27,158 nucleotides of DNA, taken from positions 1 to 27,158 of the forward strand of contig JBFLVN010000012.1 in NCBI GenBank assembly GCA_040758475.1, given 5' to 3'. The translations under genes were made by a program, and so were the position numbers. This DNA comes from JBFLVN01 sp040758475 (lineage in GTDB: Bacteria; JAGRBM01). Below the pieces are notes generated by a model, which worked only from the letters and a program-made list of their open reading frames with translations, was not told the origin of the DNA and searched no databases. Below, one piece after another: positions 24,391 through 27,158 of this stretch. Position 1 is the stretch's first letter; every line of letters starts with the position of its first letter.

Positions 24391-24480
24391 TTCGTCGTTC
24401 TCTTCGTTCACGCCCGTCTTACAAAACCCCGTTCACCCCTTCGGTCTGTTCCGGTCTTTCCTGGCCTTTTAACCCTCACA
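24391..24480 (+). promoter_or_regulatory. C-rich, G-poor leader (rut-like) of the RepA-like gene
   Basis: By hand count these 90 bases hold 35 C and 13 G, with long pyrimidine runs and little self-pairing. Such C-over-G stretches are where Rho factor loads. Placed between the promoter and the ribosome site, it could allow Rho-dependent control of the downstream gene. Confidence 0.35.
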
Positions 24481-24492
24481 GGAGACGTGTTT

Positions 24493-25587
24493 ATGGATTC
24501 CCCGACGACCCCGGCCAATCATTGGCCCGCCCCTTCCTTTTCCGAACTTCCCGAGAGGGAAGTCGAGTATCTCTGGGAGCCCTACTTCCCCCACGCGCGC
24601 TTTACCCTTCTCGAAGGGGATTGCGGCGCGGGCAAGACCTGGATCGCGGCCGATCTGGCCGCCCAGGTGAGCCGCCAAGAGGGCAAAGTCCTCATTTTCA
24701 GTTCCGCCGATGCCTTGGAGAGCGTCTTCAAGCCGCGCCTTAAGGCCGCCGGGGCGGACCTCTCCCGGATCAAGGCCATTGAACTCTCCCGCATCCTGGG
24801 AATGGAGAGCGAAGGGGAGCGGCACGTGAGCGTGATGTTCCTTTCGGGCTACACGTCCCAGGAGTGCCCCGATCTCGTCATCCTCGATTCGATCGAGCCC
24901 TACGTGGCGAAGAAGGCCGCCCGGTTCTCGGAAGTCCTGCGCGACCTGGCCATCGAGCACGGTTGCACGATCCTGGCCGTGCGAAGACTTCCCCGGACGC
25001 CCTCGGGCCGCCTCGCACGGACGGGGCCGGAAGATATTTCCTTCTGGGCGGAGTCCATCGTCGTGTGCGGAAAAGACCCCGAAGACCCCCGCAAGCGAAT
25101 CCTGGCCCACGCCCGCAGCGTCCACGCGGCGGAGGGGGAGTCCGTCGAATTCACGATCGAAGACGGGCGCATCCAGTGGGGGAGCACCCGGGAGATGACG
25201 GCGGAAGAACTCCTCCACCCCCCGAAGGGGGAAATCCCCGACCACCCCTCCGCGTTCCACAAGGCCCGGGAGTTCTTGAAAAGGACCCTGGCGGATGGCC
25301 GGCTTGAAACAAAGAGGGTCCTGGAAGGCGCCGCCTTGGAAGGGATCCGCAAGAAAACGCTCCTGCGGGCGAAGAAATCCCTGGGCGTTCAAAGCACGAA
25401 GAACGTTTGGGACTGGCTCTGGGTACTGCCGAAAGAAGACGAAATCGAAGCCGAAAAAAAAGATGGCCACGTTGGCCACCTTCCCGGAAACACCCCTGTG
25501 GGGCCCTTAAAACTCAACCGCGCCGAGCGGCGCCGCCTCGAACGGGAGGAGCGCAAAGAGGCCGAACGGATGGAGGCGAGGGGGTGA
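24493..25587 (+). CDS. RepA-like RecA-fold ATPase (AAA_25 type), orphan
   Basis: The 364-residue protein has the RecA/RepA-type ATPase fold seen in plasmid and phage replication-associated helicase-like proteins. The opening LWEPYFPHARFTLLEGDCGAGKT carries Walker A at residues 42-49. VLIFSSADALESVFKPRL follows, and Walker B reads DLVILDS near residues 127-133. After ~235 residues comes a C-terminal region, AREFLKRTLADG...KKTLLRAKKSLGV, with the helix-turn-helix-like helices typical of this family. A basic Arg/Glu-rich tail ends the protein. No primase, replication origin, integrase or phage gene is nearby, so its role is unclear; it may be a relic of a mobile element. GGAG eight bases upstream selects ATG 24493 over GTG 24487. 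It has its own promoter and leader. Confidence 0.82.
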   Translation: MDSPTTPANHWPAPSFSELPEREVEYLWEPYFPHARFTLLEGDCGAGKTWIAADLAAQVSRQEGKVLIFSSADALESVFKPRLKAAGADLSRIKAIELSRILGMESEGERHVSVMFLSGYTSQECPDLVILDSIEPYVAKKAARFSEVLRDLAIEHGCTILAVRRLPRTPSGRLARTGPEDISFWAESIVVCGKDPEDPRKRILAHARSVHAAEGESVEFTIEDGRIQWGSTREMTAEELLHPPKGEIPDHPSAFHKAREFLKRTLADGRLETKRVLEGAALEGIRKKTLLRAKKSLGVQSTKNVWDWLWVLPKEDEIEAEKKDGHVGHLPGNTPVGPLKLNRAERRRLEREERKEAERMEARG

Positions 25588-25612
25588 GGATTGTCTACCA
25601 GTGATCGAAATT

Positions 25613-25720
25613 GCCCCTCCCCCTTTGGGGGAGGGTGCCGCGGAGCGGCGGGAGAGGGCCAATCATGCGGAAGCCGCCCTCTCCCGGCCTTCGGCCACCC
25701 TCTCCCAGGGGGAGAGGGGC
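25613..25720. repeat. REP-like inverted repeat pair between convergent genes
   Basis: Two ~46-bp units lie in opposite orientation. Each has a long hairpin (CCCTCCCCC-TTT-GGGGGAGGG at 25615-25635; CCCTCTCCC-AGG-GGGAGAGGG at 25698-25718), then a smaller GC hairpin (GCCGCGGAGCGGC; GGCCTTCGGCC read across) and a GGGAGAGGGC end. This is the general build of bacterial REP/BIME elements, which are usually repeated many times per genome. It lies between the stops of the RepA-like and HAMP genes and could stabilise or end both transcripts. Confidence 0.8.
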
Positions 25721-25751
25721 ATCAGAGGAAAGGCCGTGGGGTGAGGTATTC

Positions 25752-26300
25752 TTACAGCCTGTACCCATCGATCATGGCGGCGGCGCTCGAGAGGGCGTGG
25801 CGGGCGGCGGAGAGTTTTTCGGGCGGGGTGGCGCCTTCCTTTCCGAGAGATTCCTGGGCCTGGTGGAGTTCGGAGCGCAGGCGCGTGAGGAGCGCCCGCT
25901 GGGCGGAGAGGGTCTCGTTGATCGTGCCGGCCAGGGCGGCGAAGTGGTCGCCCTTGCGGTGGGTGAGCTGCTGGGTGAGGTCCCCCTGGAGCACGTGGTG
26001 AAGCGTGTTCTGGAAGCTGTGGACCGGCCCCACGATCCGGTGGCTGCCGATCACGGTGACGAGCCACACGACGGCCAGGGCCGGGAAGACGAGCCAGAGG
26101 CGGCCCGACTGGGCGTAGAGAAATTCGTTGGTAATGCGCTGGGTGTCCGAGAGGCGCATGCCCGATTCGCCCGGGCCGTAGAGGAGGATGCCGAAGGCGA
26201 GCGCGAAAATGACGATGTGGACCGTCGAGCGGATGGCGAGAAATATCTGCTCGCGGGCGTCGATGAACATCCTGGTGCGTTTGTAGGCGCGTTCCGTCAT
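25752..26300 (-). CDS. Membrane protein with HAMP domain and no output domain
   Basis: The 182-residue product has two membrane spans (about residues 26-43 and 66-84) enclosing a short periplasmic loop of about 23 residues. A HAMP domain follows directly: SHRIVGPVHSFQNTLHHVLQGDLTQQL with the conserved Gly-Pro and GDLT, then a coiled-coil helix with RKGDHFAALAGTINETL. The chain ends soon after, with no histidine kinase, cyclase or methyl-accepting signalling tip. It may pass a signal to a separate partner. ATG 26300, with a GGGGGA stretch about 9 bases upstream, fits the protein start; the frame is open further upstream but lacks protein-like sequence there. Confidence 0.78.
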   Translation of the reverse strand: MTERAYKRTRMFIDAREQIFLAIRSTVHIVIFALAFGILLYGPGESGMRLSDTQRITNEFLYAQSGRLWLVFPALAVVWLVTVIGSHRIVGPVHSFQNTLHHVLQGDLTQQLTHRKGDHFAALAGTINETLSAQRALLTRLRSELHQAQESLGKEGATPPEKLSAARHALSSAAAMIDGYRL

Positions 26301-26341
26301 GATTGAAATCCCCCGGCGTTTCGAAATGGCAGGCCGATAGA

Positions 26342-26374
26342 CTAACGCGGTCCGCGCCAGTGGGCCAGGAGGCG
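26342..26374 (-). repeat. Copy 2 of a ~33-bp motif shared with 21291-21323
   Basis: This copy lies 42 bases upstream of the HAMP gene start on the same strand. A short minus-strand frame ends here in VFFRLLAHWRGPR followed by TAG; the GTG coding its first residue could start a 13-codon peptide. The copy near trpE ends ILSFWPRWRGRA. A palindrome CGCGGTCCGCG occupies the place of GGCGCGGCCGCGCC. Confidence 0.5.
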
Positions 26375-26471
26375 GAAAAACACCGGGGGGTGCCAGCACT
26401 CCGAAGGTTCGTGCGCCCGGCGGCCAAGCGGGAAGCGAGCGTCCCTGGAGGAGGCTATGTCACTGAAATGA

Positions 26472-26500
26472 TTGACAATTTTGCCCTCTTTCGCCAAGAT
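26472..26500 (+). promoter_or_regulatory. Candidate promoter of the FtsB/DivIC gene
   Basis: A consensus TTGACA (26472-26477) is followed after 17 bp by CAAGAT (26495-26500, 3 of 6 matches). The predicted start of transcription would fall near 26507, only about five bases before ATG 26512, giving a nearly leaderless message. No ribosome site is visible before the ATG, which fits that reading. Confidence 0.4.
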
Positions 26501-26511
26501 AACCGGTCGCC

Positions 26512-26781
26512 ATGTTCTTTCGCCGATTTCTCGCACCGTGGATGGCGGCCTTCGCCTTGGGGTTTTCGCTCTACCAGTTCGGCGTGAGCGCCCGGCAGGT
26601 CCGCTCGCTCGCGGCCGAGAACCGGGGCATCGAGGCCCGCGTCGAGGCGCTGGAAGAGAAAAACCGGACGCTCTCGGATCAGGTCGGGCGCCTCCAGAAG
26701 GACCGGGACGTCATCGAGCGGCTCGTGCGCGAAGAACTTGGTTTCGTGAGGGCAGGGGAACTCGTTTACCGGTTCCGGTAG
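26512..26781 (+). CDS. ftsB: FtsB/DivIC-family cell division protein
   Basis: The 89-residue protein has the FtsB/DivIC layout: a short cytoplasmic N-terminus, one membrane span (about residues 8-25), a leucine-zipper-like coiled coil (about 28-70), and the end motif VIERLVREELGFVRAGELVYRFR typical of the family. FtsB acts with FtsL and FtsQ in the divisome to activate septal peptidoglycan synthesis. The family assignment is good, but ftsB and divIC cannot be told apart without a tree. It is followed 9 bp later by a membrane protein gene. Confidence 0.88.
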   Translation: MFFRRFLAPWMAAFALGFSLYQFGVSARQVRSLAAENRGIEARVEALEEKNRTLSDQVGRLQKDRDVIERLVREELGFVRAGELVYRFR

Positions 26782-26790
26782 GACCGGCCC

Positions 26791-27158
26791 TTGCATCCTG
26801 GCCGCCCATCCATCGCAAGACGCTTTAGCGCCCCGGCGCTCCTCGTCCTTTACGGCGCTCTCGCTGCCGGGGGAGTGTGGGAGCATCCGGCCGATTACCG
26901 CTGGTGGCACGTCCTTCTGGCGGCGGGGTTCTTCCCCCTGGCCGTTCTGTTGGCTCTTGGCGCCAGAAACCGTCTGTCGCAGTCCAGGGCGCTTCCCCTT
27001 TCCTGGGGCGCGGCGGTCCTGATCCTGGCCCACTCGGCTGTCCAGGCGACGGGCGGGGCGGATTTCTCCCCCCTGGGCCCCTCGCTCTACCTGCTCCTGG
27101 CCTTGCTCGCCTCTCTTCAGAGCCTCCCCTTGGCGCTTTTCAACACGCTCCTTTGCGG
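26791..27158 (+). CDS. Membrane protein, N-terminal part only (runs off the window)
   Basis: A frame of 122 codons with TTG start at 26791 continues to the window edge. AGGA lies 7 bases upstream of the TTG and the ftsB stop 9 bp upstream, so it is probably cotranscribed with ftsB. The product is hydrophobic, with likely membrane spans at about residues 16-30, 41-60, 75-92 and 102-122, linked by short Trp- and Arg-containing loops. It could be the membrane sensor part of a signalling protein, but nothing diagnostic lies within the window and I do not recognise the family. Confidence 0.65.
   Translation, partial: MHPGRPSIARRFSAPALLVLYGALAAGGVWEHPADYRWWHVLLAAGFFPLAVLLALGARNRLSQSRALPLSWGAAVLILAHSAVQATGGADFSPLGPSLYLLLALLASLQSLPLALFNTLLC

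Larger units (their letters stand above)
23938..24492. other. 555-bp gene-free region between the hemerythrin-like and RepA-like genes
   Basis: No convincing coding region is present; short open frames here have low-complexity products and no ribosome sites. The left part (23997-24119) can fold into several hairpins. The middle contains the palindrome CTTTTAAAAG (24190-24199) and is more AT-rich than the genes around it. The right part carries a promoter and a C-rich leader for the next gene. Confidence 0.75.

Noticed and set aside
26457..26471. A four-codon ORF (MSLK-stop) behind a near-perfect ribosome site GGAGGAGGCT, before ftsB.
   Set aside because: It lies upstream of the predicted ftsB promoter, is too short to judge, and may be chance.
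1..27158. CRISPR array, tRNA or rRNA genes, insertion sequences, prophage genes.
   Set aside because: I read for regular direct repeats, tRNA-like arms and transposase or integrase motifs and saw none. The RepA-like ATPase alone is not enough to call a mobile element.

Overview
This 27,158-base window comes from a GC-rich bacterial chromosome. It is mostly conserved housekeeping genes, with a few lineage-specific ones. GlnD, a Crp-type regulator, PATAN/DUF4388 and J-domain/TPR fusions, an ExeA-like ATPase and long Ala/Pro-rich TPR proteins suggest a Gram-negative of the broad deltaproteobacterial / Myxococcota / NC10 / Acidobacteriota kind. The sequence does not fix the phylum. No rRNA, tRNA, transposase, integrase or CRISPR array was seen.

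Left part (1-7,500): glnD (open at the left edge) and a Crp/Fnr regulator face coaE, which is divergent from a receiver-PATAN-J-domain-TPR protein. That gene is followed by a second J-domain/TPR protein under its own promoter. Next (7,155-11,495, minus strand) is a nadK-recN-pmbA-small membrane protein cluster. Divergent from nadK lies rarA, whose stop overlaps the start of a lower-GC secreted YD-like protein.

Middle (13,715-21,187, minus strand): an ExeA-like AAA ATPase lies behind a 1,023-residue TPR protein. That protein's leader holds a perfect TGTGA-N6-TCACA palindrome, the site expected for the Crp homologue encoded at 2,914. Then comes a chorismate/tryptophan cluster, trpE-trpG-small TPR-like protein-aroQ. 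Upstream of trpE there is a short ORF with two Trp codons and alternative hairpins, a candidate attenuator.

Right part (21,400-27,158): a hybrid sensor kinase faces a hemerythrin-like protein. A 555-bp gene-free region follows, with a possible structured RNA, a TATAAT promoter and a C-rich, G-poor leader in front of an orphan RepA-like (AAA_25 type) ATPase. A REP-like inverted repeat separates that gene from a membrane HAMP protein with no output domain. The window ends with an FtsB/DivIC gene and the start of a membrane protein gene.

The observations most worth checking are the Crp-site/TPR-gene link, the trp leader, a short motif shared by two leader regions (21,291 and 26,342), the tandem J-domain/TPR genes, and the structured intergenic region at 23,997-24,119. 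All functional calls are from reading the sequence only; no database search was run.
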